A stretch of DNA of 64,000 nucleotides, from positions 158,770-222,769 of the forward strand of contig NZ_CANTKB010000002.1 of NCBI RefSeq assembly GCF_947654165.1. The letters are read 5' to 3'. Under the pieces are notes generated by a model that saw only the letters and a program-made list of their open reading frames with translations, did no database searches and was not told where the DNA came from. The translations under genes were made by a program, and so were the position numbers. The DNA comes from an uncultured Blautia sp. Lineage in GTDB: Bacteria > Bacillota > Clostridia > Lachnospirales > Lachnospiraceae. How positions within the stretch are numbered: the first letter of the stretch is position 1; every line of letters starts with the position of its first letter. This document shows positions 8,907 to 17,186 of this stretch, piece after piece.

Positions 8907-9797
8907 TTAGTTGAAATCTTTTGGCAGAGAGCATACGTACGCACTGAAATCTTTCATCTGGCTGGTCATTGGATGTATAGAGTTATAGCACAGGTAGAAG
9001 AAGCGTTCAGAGTCAATTTCCGGAATCGGACACTGAAATAACTGTCCGGCAGCAATTTTTCCGATGGCACAGCGTTCAGAAACAAAGCCAAGACCGAGAT
9101 TTCTGGAGACAGCATCCAAAATAGCAGGAGTGCTGTTGCTTTCCCACTTGATTTCATAGGGAACATGCTGTGCAGCCATGAAAGCTTCAAAGATAGCTCT
9201 TGTGCCGCTGCCTTTTTCCCGCAGGATAAAGTTCTGATTTTTCAGATCTGTGACATGTAGATAAGGACGGCCGGCAAAAGGATGGTCTTTGCTGCAGATA
9301 ATACAGAGTTTATCGATAAATACCGGTTGTGCAACCAGCTCTTTCGGAGTTACGATGCCTTCCACAATGGCGATATCCAGTTCGTTGTAAAGCAGCATAT
9401 GTTCAATCTGATGTGTGTTGGATACATTGACAAAAACATCAATATCCGGGTATTCTTCCGTAATCTGTGCAATGATTTTGCCTATGATATTTGCACCTAC
9501 GGTAACCGTGGCACCTACGCGAAGAGGACGGATACGATTCATGGTCTTCATGTTTTGCTTCAGGTTTTGTTCAATGGAAATGATTTCCCGTGCACTTTTC
9601 AGGAGCAGGGAGCCTGCCGGAGTGATGCGTAATTCTTTTGCCTGACGCTCAAAGAGTTTCGTATCGTATTCTTTTTCCAGCTCAGAGATGATTTGGCTGA
9701 TGGTGGGCTGCGATATATATAAATGTTTGGCTGCCTCACTCATTTTTCTGAATTCAGCGGTTGCGATAAAGGCTTCTAATTGTCTGAGTGTAGCCAT
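8907..9797 (-). CDS. LysR family transcriptional regulator
   Basis: A 296-residue activator/repressor. The N-terminal winged helix is typical (LRQLEAFIATAEFRKMSEAA, then SQPTISQIISELE), followed by a periplasmic-binding-protein-like effector domain beginning near residue 90 (LRVGATVTVGANIIG). A strong AGGAGG precedes the start. It is divergent from the CoA-disulfide-reductase-like gene across a 133-bp gap that holds an inverted repeat, so it very likely controls that operon, and the effector may be a sulfur compound as in CysL/CysB-type regulators (inference). Confidence 0.92.
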   Translation of the reverse strand: MATLRQLEAFIATAEFRKMSEAAKHLYISQPTISQIISELEKEYDTKLFERQAKELRITPAGSLLLKSAREIISIEQNLKQNMKTMNRIRPLRVGATVTVGANIIGKIIAQITEEYPDIDVFVNVSNTHQIEHMLLYNELDIAIVEGIVTPKELVAQPVFIDKLCIICSKDHPFAGRPYLHVTDLKNQNFILREKGSGTRAIFEAFMAAQHVPYEIKWESNSTPAILDAVSRNLGLGFVSERCAIGKIAAGQLFQCPIPEIDSERFFYLCYNSIHPMTSQMKDFSAYVCSLPKDFN

Positions 9798-9818
9798 ATA
9801 ACAAACCTCCTTTTTTGC

Positions 9819-9836
9819 TATAGGAAAAAACCTATA
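9819..9836. promoter_or_regulatory. Candidate LysR operator in the divergent gap
   Basis: Perfect inverted repeat TATAGG-N6-CCTATA between the two divergent starts. Its size and dyad fit a LysR-type box; no binding evidence. Confidence 0.45.
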
Positions 9837-9930
9837 CCTTACATTAAATATTACTATTTTACATATAAAAAGACAAGTGTTAACATGTGTTTAGAACAAA
9901 AAAGATGTAAGGAAAACAGGAGGGACAGAC

Positions 9931-11559
9931 ATGAAGGTACTTGTGTTGGGTGGTGTTGCTGCCGGAACCAAAATCGCTGCAAAACTTATGAGAGAAGACA
10001 GGGCAAATGAAGTGATCGTGTTAAACAAAGGGAAGAACATTTCATATGCCGGATGTGGATTGCCTTACTATGTAGGACATGTGATCGAAAACAAGGAAGA
10101 ACTGATTGTGAATACACCGCTGAAATATGAAAAACTTACCGGTGTAAAAGTACTTACAGAAGTGGAAGCAGTGAATGTGGAACCTGAGAGAAAGAAAGTG
10201 ACTGCGGTTGATTTAAAGACGCAGGAAACCAGGGAGTTCACCTATGATAAACTGGTGATCGCAGTAGGTGCAAGTCCTGTGAAACCTCCTATAGAAGGCT
10301 GTGATCTGGAGAATGTATTCTTTATGAGAACTCCTGAAGATGCCATTCGTCTCCGTGAAACCATTGACGCAGGAGGGATTAAGAAAGCGGTAGTTGTGGG
10401 TGCCGGTTATATTGGTCTTGAGATTGCCGAAAACCTGAAAACCATGGGGGTACGGCCATTTGTGCTGGATATGGCACCACAGATCCTGGCACCTGGATTT
10501 GACAAGGAAATGGCAGACTATGCGGAAGGAAAATTATCCGAGAGTGGGATTCCTGTTGTGACAGGTGTAGCCGTTACTGCAATCCAAGGAAACGGCAAGG
10601 TGGAGAAAGTAGTTACCAGTAAGAAAGCTTATAAGGCTGACCTGGTAGTGCTCAGTGCAGGTATCCGTCCTAACACGGCATTTTTAAATGATACAGGTCT
10701 GGAAATGTTTAAGGGGACCATCCTTACCAATGAATACGGTGAAACAAATCTTCCTGACATCTATGCAGCAGGTGACTGTGCCATGGTTCACAATGCCATT
10801 ACCGGAAAGGCAGCATGGTCTCCTATGGGTTCTACGGCAAATATCGCAGGTCGTGTGATTGCTCAGAACATGATGGGAGCAAAGATTTCTTACAGAGGAA
10901 CCCTTGGAACCGCAGTATGTAAGCTGCCGGGCATCAATGTAGGAAGAACAGGACTTACAGAAGTACAGGCAAAGGAAGAGGGATTTGATCCGGTAAGTGT
11001 GGTAACCATTGTGGATGAAAAAGCACATTACTATCCTGGAGCCGGTCTGCTGGCAGTGAAGATGATCGCAGACAGAGAGACAGAGCGTCTGCTCGGTGTC
11101 CAGGTAATTGGAGACGGTGCTGTCGATAAGGTGGTAGACATTGCTGTAACAGGCATTATGCTGAAAGGTACTCTGACACAGCTTTCAGATCTTGATTTTG
11201 CCTATGCACCTCCGTTCTCAACAGCCATTCATCCGTTTGCACATACCTTGAATGTACTGAAAAATAAATTGCAGGGAAAATTTGAAACCTTCACACCGGC
11301 TGAATATGCCGCAGGGGAAGCGGAAGGTTACCGTATGATCGATGTGTCCATTCAGCCTGCAACAGAGGGTGCACCTTATGTGGAATTGACAGATGTAAAT
11401 GGATTGATGGAAGGCTTCGACCCGGAAGAAAAGCTTCTTCTGGTATGCAATAAGGGAAAACGTGCGTATCTGCTTCAGAATCGCATGAAATTTTACGGTT
11501 ATAAGAATACGAAAGCACTGGAAGGCGGAAACTTCTTTTCAGATGTAGAAGCACAGTAA
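9931..11559 (+). CDS. CoA-disulfide reductase-like FAD/NAD oxidoreductase with rhodanese domain
   Basis: A 542-residue flavoprotein of the CoADR/Npsr group. It has an N-terminal FAD motif (VLGGVAAGTKIAAKL), the redox cysteine in the SYAGCGLPYY motif near residue 43, an NAD-binding GAGYIGLEIAENL segment near 152, the second FAD motif IYAAGDCAMV near 280, and a C-terminal rhodanese domain with candidate active-site Cys in LLVCNKGKRAY. Such enzymes reduce CoA disulfides, per/polysulfides or transfer sulfane sulfur. It is transcribed with the siroheme/Fe-S gene 28 bases downstream and divergent from LysR, suggesting a sulfur reduction or detoxification operon. Confidence 0.88.
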   Translation: MKVLVLGGVAAGTKIAAKLMREDRANEVIVLNKGKNISYAGCGLPYYVGHVIENKEELIVNTPLKYEKLTGVKVLTEVEAVNVEPERKKVTAVDLKTQETREFTYDKLVIAVGASPVKPPIEGCDLENVFFMRTPEDAIRLRETIDAGGIKKAVVVGAGYIGLEIAENLKTMGVRPFVLDMAPQILAPGFDKEMADYAEGKLSESGIPVVTGVAVTAIQGNGKVEKVVTSKKAYKADLVVLSAGIRPNTAFLNDTGLEMFKGTILTNEYGETNLPDIYAAGDCAMVHNAITGKAAWSPMGSTANIAGRVIAQNMMGAKISYRGTLGTAVCKLPGINVGRTGLTEVQAKEEGFDPVSVVTIVDEKAHYYPGAGLLAVKMIADRETERLLGVQVIGDGAVDKVVDIAVTGIMLKGTLTQLSDLDFAYAPPFSTAIHPFAHTLNVLKNKLQGKFETFTPAEYAAGEAEGYRMIDVSIQPATEGAPYVELTDVNGLMEGFDPEEKLLLVCNKGKRAYLLQNRMKFYGYKNTKALEGGNFFSDVEAQ

Positions 11560-11586
11560 TTGAAATAAAAAAGGAGAGATGAGATT

Positions 11587-12537
11587 ATGGCATGTACAAT
11601 CAGCGCAGAGGAGATTAAGAGAGTAAAAGCATTGGGATTTCTCAATAACAAAGGAACAGATTTGTTTAACGGTCGTGTGATCACAGTAAACGGAAAAATT
11701 ACAGCAGCACAGGCAAAAGTAATCGCAGAGGCAGCAGAAAAATTCGGTAATGGGGATGTGGAATTTACTACCCGTCTTACTGTAGAAGTAAGAGGTATCC
11801 ACTTCAATGATATTGAAGCATTCAGAGAATATATTGCACAGGCAGGACTTCAGACCGGCGGTACCGGCTCTGTAGTACGTCCGGTGGTTTCCTGTAAAGG
11901 AACTACATGCCAGTATGGTCTGTATGATACCTTTGCATTATCAGAGAAGATCCATGAGAGATTTTATCTGGGATATCGTACGGTAAAACTTCCTCACAAA
12001 TTTAAAATTGCTACAGGCGGATGTCCAAACAATTGTGTAAAACCTGATTTAAATGATTTAGGTATTGTAGGTCAGTTAGTGCCGAATTTTGACGAAGATA
12101 TGTGCAATGGCTGTAAGAAATGTAAGATTGAAAAAACATGTCCAATGAAAGCTGCAAAAGTGGAGGATGGCGTTCTGGAGATTGATAAGGATATCTGCAA
12201 CAACTGCGGTCGTTGTGTAGGAAACTGCCCATTTGATGCCATTGAAGAAGGTACACCTGGCTACAAGATCTACATCGGCGGAAGATGGGGCAAGAAAGTT
12301 GCCCAGGGACAGGCACTTTCTAAAATCTTTACCTCCGAAGAGGAAGTTCTGGATGTTGTGGAAAAAGCAATTCTTCTCTTCCGTGAACAGGGAAACACAG
12401 GAGAACGTTTTGCAGATACCATTGCAAGAATCGGATTTGAAAATGTAGAAAAACAGCTTCTCTCCAATGAGATTCTGGAAAGAAAACAGGAGATCCTGGA
12501 TGCAAAACTCCATCTGGCAGGAGGAGCAAGCTGCTAA
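11587..12537 (+). CDS. Anaerobic sulfite reductase C-like siroheme/[4Fe-4S] protein
   Basis: A 316-residue protein combining a nitrite/sulfite reductase core with a ferredoxin insert. Siroheme/[4Fe-4S] ligands are likely in CKGTTC (near residue 102) and GGCPNNC (near 144). Two classical [4Fe-4S] motifs follow, CNGCKKCKIEKTCP and CNNCGRCVGNCP. The order matches AsrC-type subunits. The window holds no AsrA or AsrB electron-transfer subunits; instead its operon partner is a CoADR-like flavoprotein, which could be the electron donor (inference). Sulfite, or another small oxyanion, is a plausible substrate. A hairpin terminator follows. Confidence 0.85.
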   Translation: MACTISAEEIKRVKALGFLNNKGTDLFNGRVITVNGKITAAQAKVIAEAAEKFGNGDVEFTTRLTVEVRGIHFNDIEAFREYIAQAGLQTGGTGSVVRPVVSCKGTTCQYGLYDTFALSEKIHERFYLGYRTVKLPHKFKIATGGCPNNCVKPDLNDLGIVGQLVPNFDEDMCNGCKKCKIEKTCPMKAAKVEDGVLEIDKDICNNCGRCVGNCPFDAIEEGTPGYKIYIGGRWGKKVAQGQALSKIFTSEEEVLDVVEKAILLFREQGNTGERFADTIARIGFENVEKQLLSNEILERKQEILDAKLHLAGGASC

Positions 12538-12581
12538 GAAAAATTTGTGCCGGCATCGGTAGAAAGTATTTATAATTTTCC

Positions 12582-12630
12582 CAATCCCACCTACTTTTTG
12601 TGACTCAAGTAGGTGGGATTGCATTTTTTT
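12582..12630 (+). terminator. Terminator of the LysR-controlled sulfur operon
   Basis: A perfect 15-bp stem, CAATCCCACCTACTT (12582-12596) with AAGTAGGTGGGATTG (12607-12621), followed by seven T. The same stem carries the CCTACTT/AAGTAGG words of the repeat family described in the neighbouring entry. Confidence 0.85.
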
Positions 12631-12732
12631 CTCATATAAGCCTACTTTGATTTACTAAAACCCACCTATTTGTGCATAAAAAAGGTAGGCTAGAAATCAA
12701 CAAAACAAGATTTTCAACTGAAAAAGCATTGG
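12582..12732. repeat. CCTAC/GTAGG intergenic repeat cluster, left copy
   Basis: Five copies of a CCTAY/RTAGG word occur here in both orientations. Two blocks are nearly identical to blocks in the 15.2-kb gap: 12612-12648 matches 15222-15258 (GGTGGRATTGCAT then TTCATATAAGCCTAC in register, both 37 bases), and 12664-12732 matches 15407-15474 (GTAGGCTARAAAT, then TTTTCAACTGAAAAA). The two copies flank the HD and MATE genes in the same orientation. Confidence 0.8.
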
Positions 12733-12767
12733 AACAGGGGTGTATCCACTGCCACAATGCTTTTTTC
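12721..12767 (+). terminator. Hairpin ahead of the HD-domain gene
   Basis: An 11-bp perfect stem AAAAAGCATTG / CAATGCTTTTT (12721-12731 and 12755-12765) with a long, partly self-pairing loop, ending in a T run. It acts like a second terminator between the repeat cluster and the next promoter. Confidence 0.6.
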
Positions 12768-12771
12768 TAAA

Positions 12772-12800
12772 TGGACATTCTGTATGGTTTTCTTTATAAT
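12772..12800 (+). promoter_or_regulatory. Predicted sigma-70 promoter of the HD-domain gene
   Basis: TGGACA at 12772-12777, 17-bp spacer, consensus TATAAT at 12795-12800. Confidence 0.7.
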
Positions 12801-12832
12801 GAAATCATATATGGAAAAAGGATGTGACAATC

Positions 12833-13636
12833 ATGGATAGAACAAAAACTCTGAAAGCATTTGCCTCTTATGTGGGGCAGTATGACAGTGGGGATCCCAA
12901 AATCAGCCTGAAGATAAAACATACCTATAAAGTGGCAGAGCTTTGTGAGAAAATCGGTGCGGCGATCGGTCTTGAAGGAGATGATCTGGACGCTGCGTGG
13001 CTGTGCGGTATGCTGCATGATATCGGAAGATTTGAACAGATCCGGCAGTACAATACTTTTATGGACTGGAAATCTGTAGACCATGCAAAGCTCAGCACAG
13101 TGGTATTATTTGGTCCGAAAAGAGATGCAGATAAGATTTTAGAAGCACTTCCATTGCCTTGTCAGCTTGCTGATTTTCGGGAATTTACGGATTTAAAAGG
13201 GTATGATGATATTGTCTATACATCTGTTTATTATCATAGTGCCCTGCAAGTTCCGGAAGAATTGGAAGAGCGTAAAAAGATGTATTGCAACATATTAAGA
13301 GATGCGGATAAACTGGATATTTTCAGAGCAAATCTGGAGACTTCTCTGGAAGATATTTATAATGTTACAACGGAGGAAATCTATAACAGCGAGATAACAC
13401 CAGAGGTTTTTCAAGTGTTCGGGGAACATCGAGCAGTACCGAAACTGTTAAAAAAAGCACCTGTGGATCATTTGGTAGGACATATCTGCCTGACGTTTGA
13501 GCTTGTGTATCCTGTGAGCAGGAAGTTGGTGAAGGAGCAGGGGTATCTGAAACGTATCATGGCATTTGAATCAAACAATCCAAAGACCAGGAAACAGTTT
13601 GAATATATGAGACAGGAAATGGAAAAATTTTTGTAA
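12833..13636 (+). CDS. HD-domain phosphohydrolase
   Basis: A 267-residue cytoplasmic HD-superfamily protein. The metal-binding set is visible: H in IKHTYKVAEL, the HD pair in CGMLHDIGRFEQ (near residue 64), further His in YYHSALQ and D in RDADKLDIF. Family members hydrolyse nucleotides or phosphate monoesters; the substrate cannot be told. I prefer the ATG at 12833 with AAAAAGGA ten bases upstream over the GTG at 12824, which would lie too close. It has its own consensus promoter and stands between two copies of an intergenic repeat together with the MATE gene. Confidence 0.85.
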   Translation: MDRTKTLKAFASYVGQYDSGDPKISLKIKHTYKVAELCEKIGAAIGLEGDDLDAAWLCGMLHDIGRFEQIRQYNTFMDWKSVDHAKLSTVVLFGPKRDADKILEALPLPCQLADFREFTDLKGYDDIVYTSVYYHSALQVPEELEERKKMYCNILRDADKLDIFRANLETSLEDIYNVTTEEIYNSEITPEVFQVFGEHRAVPKLLKKAPVDHLVGHICLTFELVYPVSRKLVKEQGYLKRIMAFESNNPKTRKQFEYMRQEMEKFL

Positions 13637-13719
13637 TTTATGCTTGATTTTTTTCTCTGAAAGAATAAAATAGAAAATTGTGAAAAATTGGTTTTATTTC
13701 ATAGAAAGAGGAGAAAAAC

Positions 13720-15066
13720 ATGACAAATGATATGACATCCGGAAATCCGGTGAAATTGATTATCAGGTTTATGATTCCCATGTGTCTGGGAAATATCTTC
13801 CAGCAGTTTTACAATATCGCAGATTCGATTATTGCAGGACAGTTTCTGGGGGTTAATGCCCTGGCGGCTATTGGAAGTACAGGTTCCCTGATTTTTTTGG
13901 TTGTAGGATGGTTAAACGGGCTTACCAGTGGTTTTTCTATCTGGGTCGCTCAGTGGTTCGGAGCAAAGAAACTGGATAGAATGCGGCATTTTATTGCCAT
14001 GTCTATTTATATCTGTATGGCATTCGTCATTGTTATGACAGCAGGGCTTCTGGTGGCAAATAAGCCCATTTTAAGGCTGATGAATGCACCGGAAAATCTC
14101 ATGGGAGATATCAGCAGTTATATGGCAATTATTTATGCCGGACTGATCGTTACCTGTGCGTATAATGCCCTTTCAGCAGTCCTGAGGGCTTTGGGTGACA
14201 GCAAATCCCCTTTATATTTTCTGATTATCTCTGCAATCATTAATATTGTGCTGGATATTGTATTTATTGTGGTATTCCATATGGGAGTAGAAGGCTGTGG
14301 GTACGCAACGGTGATTGCACAGGGAATTTCAGCTTTATTGTGCTTAGTTTACATAATTAAAAAATTTGAGGTCCTGAAGCTGAAAGGAGAAGATTTTCGA
14401 TTTTCTTTTAATACGATTAAAAAACTTATGGCCTTGGGAGTACCGATGGGGCTGCAGTTTTCCATTACTGCTCTTGGTGTGATTATTGTACAAGGTGCCA
14501 TCAATGTTTATGGGGCTGTGCATATGGCAGGATTTTCGGCAGCAGGAAAAATCCAGAACATGATTTGTACGGTGTTTGTGTCTTTTGGTGCAACCATTGC
14601 CACTTATGTAGGGCAGAACAGGGGAGCCGGAAGAATGGACCGGGTGAAAAAAGGGGTATATCTTACACAGGTTATGATTCTGGTGTGCAGTGCTGTGATC
14701 ATGGCGGTGATTTTACTTTTTGGAAAATATATGATTCTGATTTTTATAGACCCTTCAGAGACAGAGGTGCTGAAAGTAGCCCAGATGTATTTCAAAGCAG
14801 TTGCCTGGGCTTATCCCTTCCTTGGAAGTATTTATCTGTACCGGAATGCTTTACAGGGCATGGGATATGGTTTTGTCCCAATGATGGGCGGTGTTTTTGA
14901 ACTGGTTGCAAGAGCCGGAATCGTATTTGCAATTGCAGGAAACGGGAACTTTTTCCAGGTGTGTTTATCAGACCCTGCAGCATGGATTGCAGCGTTGATA
15001 CCGCTGATTCCTTATTATTTTTGGGTGATGAAGAAAGTGGAGAAAGATAAAAGATACATTGTTTGA
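13720..15066 (+). CDS. MATE family efflux transporter
   Basis: A 448-residue inner-membrane antiporter with about 12 membrane segments and the two-fold MATE repeat (IPMCLGNIFQQFYNIADSII near the start; second half begins near residue 235). It exports drugs or metabolites using a cation gradient. It belongs to the NorM/DinF-like branch common in Clostridia. An AGAGGAG site precedes the start. Its only close neighbour is the HD gene 83 bases upstream; the two may share a transcript. Substrate unknown. Confidence 0.92.
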   Translation: MTNDMTSGNPVKLIIRFMIPMCLGNIFQQFYNIADSIIAGQFLGVNALAAIGSTGSLIFLVVGWLNGLTSGFSIWVAQWFGAKKLDRMRHFIAMSIYICMAFVIVMTAGLLVANKPILRLMNAPENLMGDISSYMAIIYAGLIVTCAYNALSAVLRALGDSKSPLYFLIISAIINIVLDIVFIVVFHMGVEGCGYATVIAQGISALLCLVYIIKKFEVLKLKGEDFRFSFNTIKKLMALGVPMGLQFSITALGVIIVQGAINVYGAVHMAGFSAAGKIQNMICTVFVSFGATIATYVGQNRGAGRMDRVKKGVYLTQVMILVCSAVIMAVILLFGKYMILIFIDPSETEVLKVAQMYFKAVAWAYPFLGSIYLYRNALQGMGYGFVPMMGGVFELVARAGIVFAIAGNGNFFQVCLSDPAAWIAALIPLIPYYFWVMKKVEKDKRYIV

Positions 15067-15165
15067 AGTGCCTTTTCTTGAAAAAACCAGTACTTTTATC
15101 TTAAAAAATGTTTTGGTATCAGCAGAAAACATTTACAGGGCTCAGAATTTTTCATCCAGACCCCC

Positions 15166-15474
15166 AATAGGCTAAAATTCATGTTTTTATTGTTCTAACC
15201 TACCTTTTTATAGTCGAAATAGGTGGAATTGCATATTTTTTTCATATAAGCCTACTTTTTTGCAACCCGAATAGGCTAAATTTCAAGATTTGTAGTTTTC
15301 AACTTATTTTTCTGGAAGAGAAGGTAGGCTAAATATAGAGAATCTTGATTAGTAGCCTATTTGCCTTCAAAATAAGTAGGTGTAATTTCAGAATTTATTG
15401 AAACCAACCTATTCGTGCAAAAAAAGGTAGGCTAAAAATTGCAAAATAGCATTTTCAACTGAAAAAAGCATCGG
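15166..15474. repeat. CCTAC/GTAGG intergenic repeat cluster, right copy
   Basis: This is the main content of the 531-base gap 15067-15597. Ten instances of the word occur, starting near 15166, 15197, 15217, 15248, 15269, 15321, 15351, 15371, 15403 and 15423, as AATAGGCTAAA, AAGTAGGTG, AAGCCTAC or AACCTATT variants. The outer blocks match the 12.6-kb cluster; the middle 150 bases are an expansion. There is no open frame, and no equal spacing as in CRISPR. The last 120 bases before rfbC show no feature I recognise. Confidence 0.8.
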
Positions 15475-15597
15475 AGTACGGTTCGGCGACTGTCAGAGCA
15501 CTATTTTGTGAGCTAAAGCATTGATTTTTCAATGTGCAAGCCCCTTTTTTATGTGGGAAGTTTGAGATATTTATTTTATACCAGAGTTTTCAAACCT

Positions 15598-16200
15598 CTA
15601 GAATTTAAAAGTATCTTTCAGTGGTGCCCATTTCTGGTCTTTATCGCTTAAATTCAGAGGAGTTCCGTCCTCCAGAGTATATCCTTCGGCAGAAGCATTT
15701 CCCTGATATTCTCCGGTAAGCTGCGGCCATTCAATACCGATTTCCGGATCATTCCATGCCAGACCGCCTTCATCTCCTGGATGATAGAAGTCTGTACATT
15801 TATAGCAGAATTCTGCCACATCACTGAGAACTAAGAAGCCGTGTGCGAATCCTTCCGGAATATAAAACTGTTTCTTGTTTTCTTCGGTCAGTTCAATCCC
15901 AAACCATTTTCCATAGGTTTCGCTGTCACTTCTTAAATCTACTGCTACGTCAAATACACTTCCTTTGATCACACGGACTAATTTTCCCTGTGGGAACTGT
16001 TTCTGGAAATGCAGACCTCTTAAAACACCTTTGGTGGAACAAGACTGGTTGTCCTGTACAAAATTCATGGTAAGACCTGCTTCTTCCATATCTCTCTGGT
16101 TGTAGGTTTCCATGAAATAGCCTCTTGCATCTCCGTGTACTGCCGGTTCAATGACATACAGCCCTTCAATCGGGCATTTACTTACTTTAATCTGTCCCAT
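15598..16200 (-). CDS. rfbC: dTDP-4-dehydrorhamnose 3,5-epimerase
   Basis: A 200-residue cupin enzyme that epimerises dTDP-4-keto-6-deoxyglucose at C3 and C5 in the dTDP-L-rhamnose pathway. Recognisable stretches are VHGDARGYFMETYNQRDM, DNQSCSTKGVLRGLHFQ (catalytic His region), RGYF, and YIPEGFAHGFLVLSD. Length is usual for RmlC. It is the last gene of the rfbA-B-D-C operon on the minus strand, 20 bases after rfbD. The pathway feeds rhamnose-containing cell-surface polysaccharide. Confidence 0.96.
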   Translation of the reverse strand: MGQIKVSKCPIEGLYVIEPAVHGDARGYFMETYNQRDMEEAGLTMNFVQDNQSCSTKGVLRGLHFQKQFPQGKLVRVIKGSVFDVAVDLRSDSETYGKWFGIELTEENKKQFYIPEGFAHGFLVLSDVAEFCYKCTDFYHPGDEGGLAWNDPEIGIEWPQLTGEYQGNASAEGYTLEDGTPLNLSDKDQKWAPLKDTFKF

Positions 16201-16220
16201 TATGTCAACTCCTAATCTGT

Positions 16221-17156
16221 TTAAAATTCAATTTCCTGTAGGTAGCGTTTGACTGCATCCTGCCAGGTAGGAAGCGGCTGAAAACCGTTTTCAACCAGTT
16301 TGCTTTTATCCAGACGGCTGTTAAACGGACGTTTGGCTTTGGATGCACCATATTCTGCTGTGGTCACGGGTTTTACGGTGACCTTGGCATACTCTTCATG
16401 TCCGGCTTCGATAGCCTGACGGAAAATTTCTTTTGTGAAGTCATACCAACTGATATAACCGCCTTCATTGGTCGCATGGTAATAGCCATATTTGTCTGTC
16501 TCGATCATATCTACCAGCAGCTTTGCCAGATCCAGAGTGTAAGTAGGAGTACCAATCTGGTCACTGACCACAGTCAGGGTGTCATGGGTCTTACCAAGGT
16601 TCAGCATGGTTTTAATAAAGTTCTTTCCGTTTTTGCCAAATACCCAGGCAATACGGACAATAAAATATTTTTCAAGATTTTCGGACACAGCCAGTTCCCC
16701 TGCTAATTTGGTTTCTCCATAAACATTGAGTGGTTTGTAATCTTTGCAGTCTGGAAGCCATGGTTCTGTTCCCTGACCGTCAAACACATAGTCTGTGCTG
16801 ATATAAACCAGCTTACAATCTAATTCTTTACATACCAGGGCAATGTTTTCGGTTCCTGTTGCATTGACAGCTTTTACGATTGGTTTTTTGTCCTCATCCT
16901 CAGCTAAATCAACGGCAGTCCAGGCTGCACAGTGAACAACCACATCTGCACCAACAGATTTTAATACGGATTCTACAGAGGCTTTGTCTGTGATGTCCAT
17001 AGGTACATAAGGCATGGTAGTAACAGCAGTACCATCCTGGATACCACTGTACACTTCTTTGATATCGGAGCCGATACCTTCATATCCTCTTTTGGCCAGT
17101 TCGTTCATGACGTCATGGCCTAATTGTCCGGCAACACCGGTAACTAAAACTTTCAT
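16221..17156 (-). CDS. rfbD: dTDP-4-dehydrorhamnose reductase
   Basis: An SDR-family enzyme (about 311 residues) that completes dTDP-L-rhamnose using NAD(P)H. The Rossmann motif VTGVAGQLGHDVM is at the N-terminus, the catalytic Tyr-Lys pair is in NVYGETKLAGE near residue 150, and STDYVFDG is the usual strand motif. The start is set at 17156: AAGGAGG lies just ahead of it (17166-17172), whereas a longer reading frame beginning at 17183 would run through that ribosome-binding site. Between rfbB and rfbC in the operon. Confidence 0.96.
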   Translation of the reverse strand: MKVLVTGVAGQLGHDVMNELAKRGYEGIGSDIKEVYSGIQDGTAVTTMPYVPMDITDKASVESVLKSVGADVVVHCAAWTAVDLAEDEDKKPIVKAVNATGTENIALVCKELDCKLVYISTDYVFDGQGTEPWLPDCKDYKPLNVYGETKLAGELAVSENLEKYFIVRIAWVFGKNGKNFIKTMLNLGKTHDTLTVVSDQIGTPTYTLDLAKLLVDMIETDKYGYYHATNEGGYISWYDFTKEIFRQAIEAGHEEYAKVTVKPVTTAEYGASKAKRPFNSRLDKSKLVENGFQPLPTWQDAVKRYLQEIEF

Positions 17157-17186
17157 TGCATAAACCTCCTTGTGAGACATCATTGA

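Noticed and set aside
15166..15474. CRISPR-like array
   Set aside because: Repeat words are about 10 bases, in both orientations and unevenly spaced, with no cas gene.
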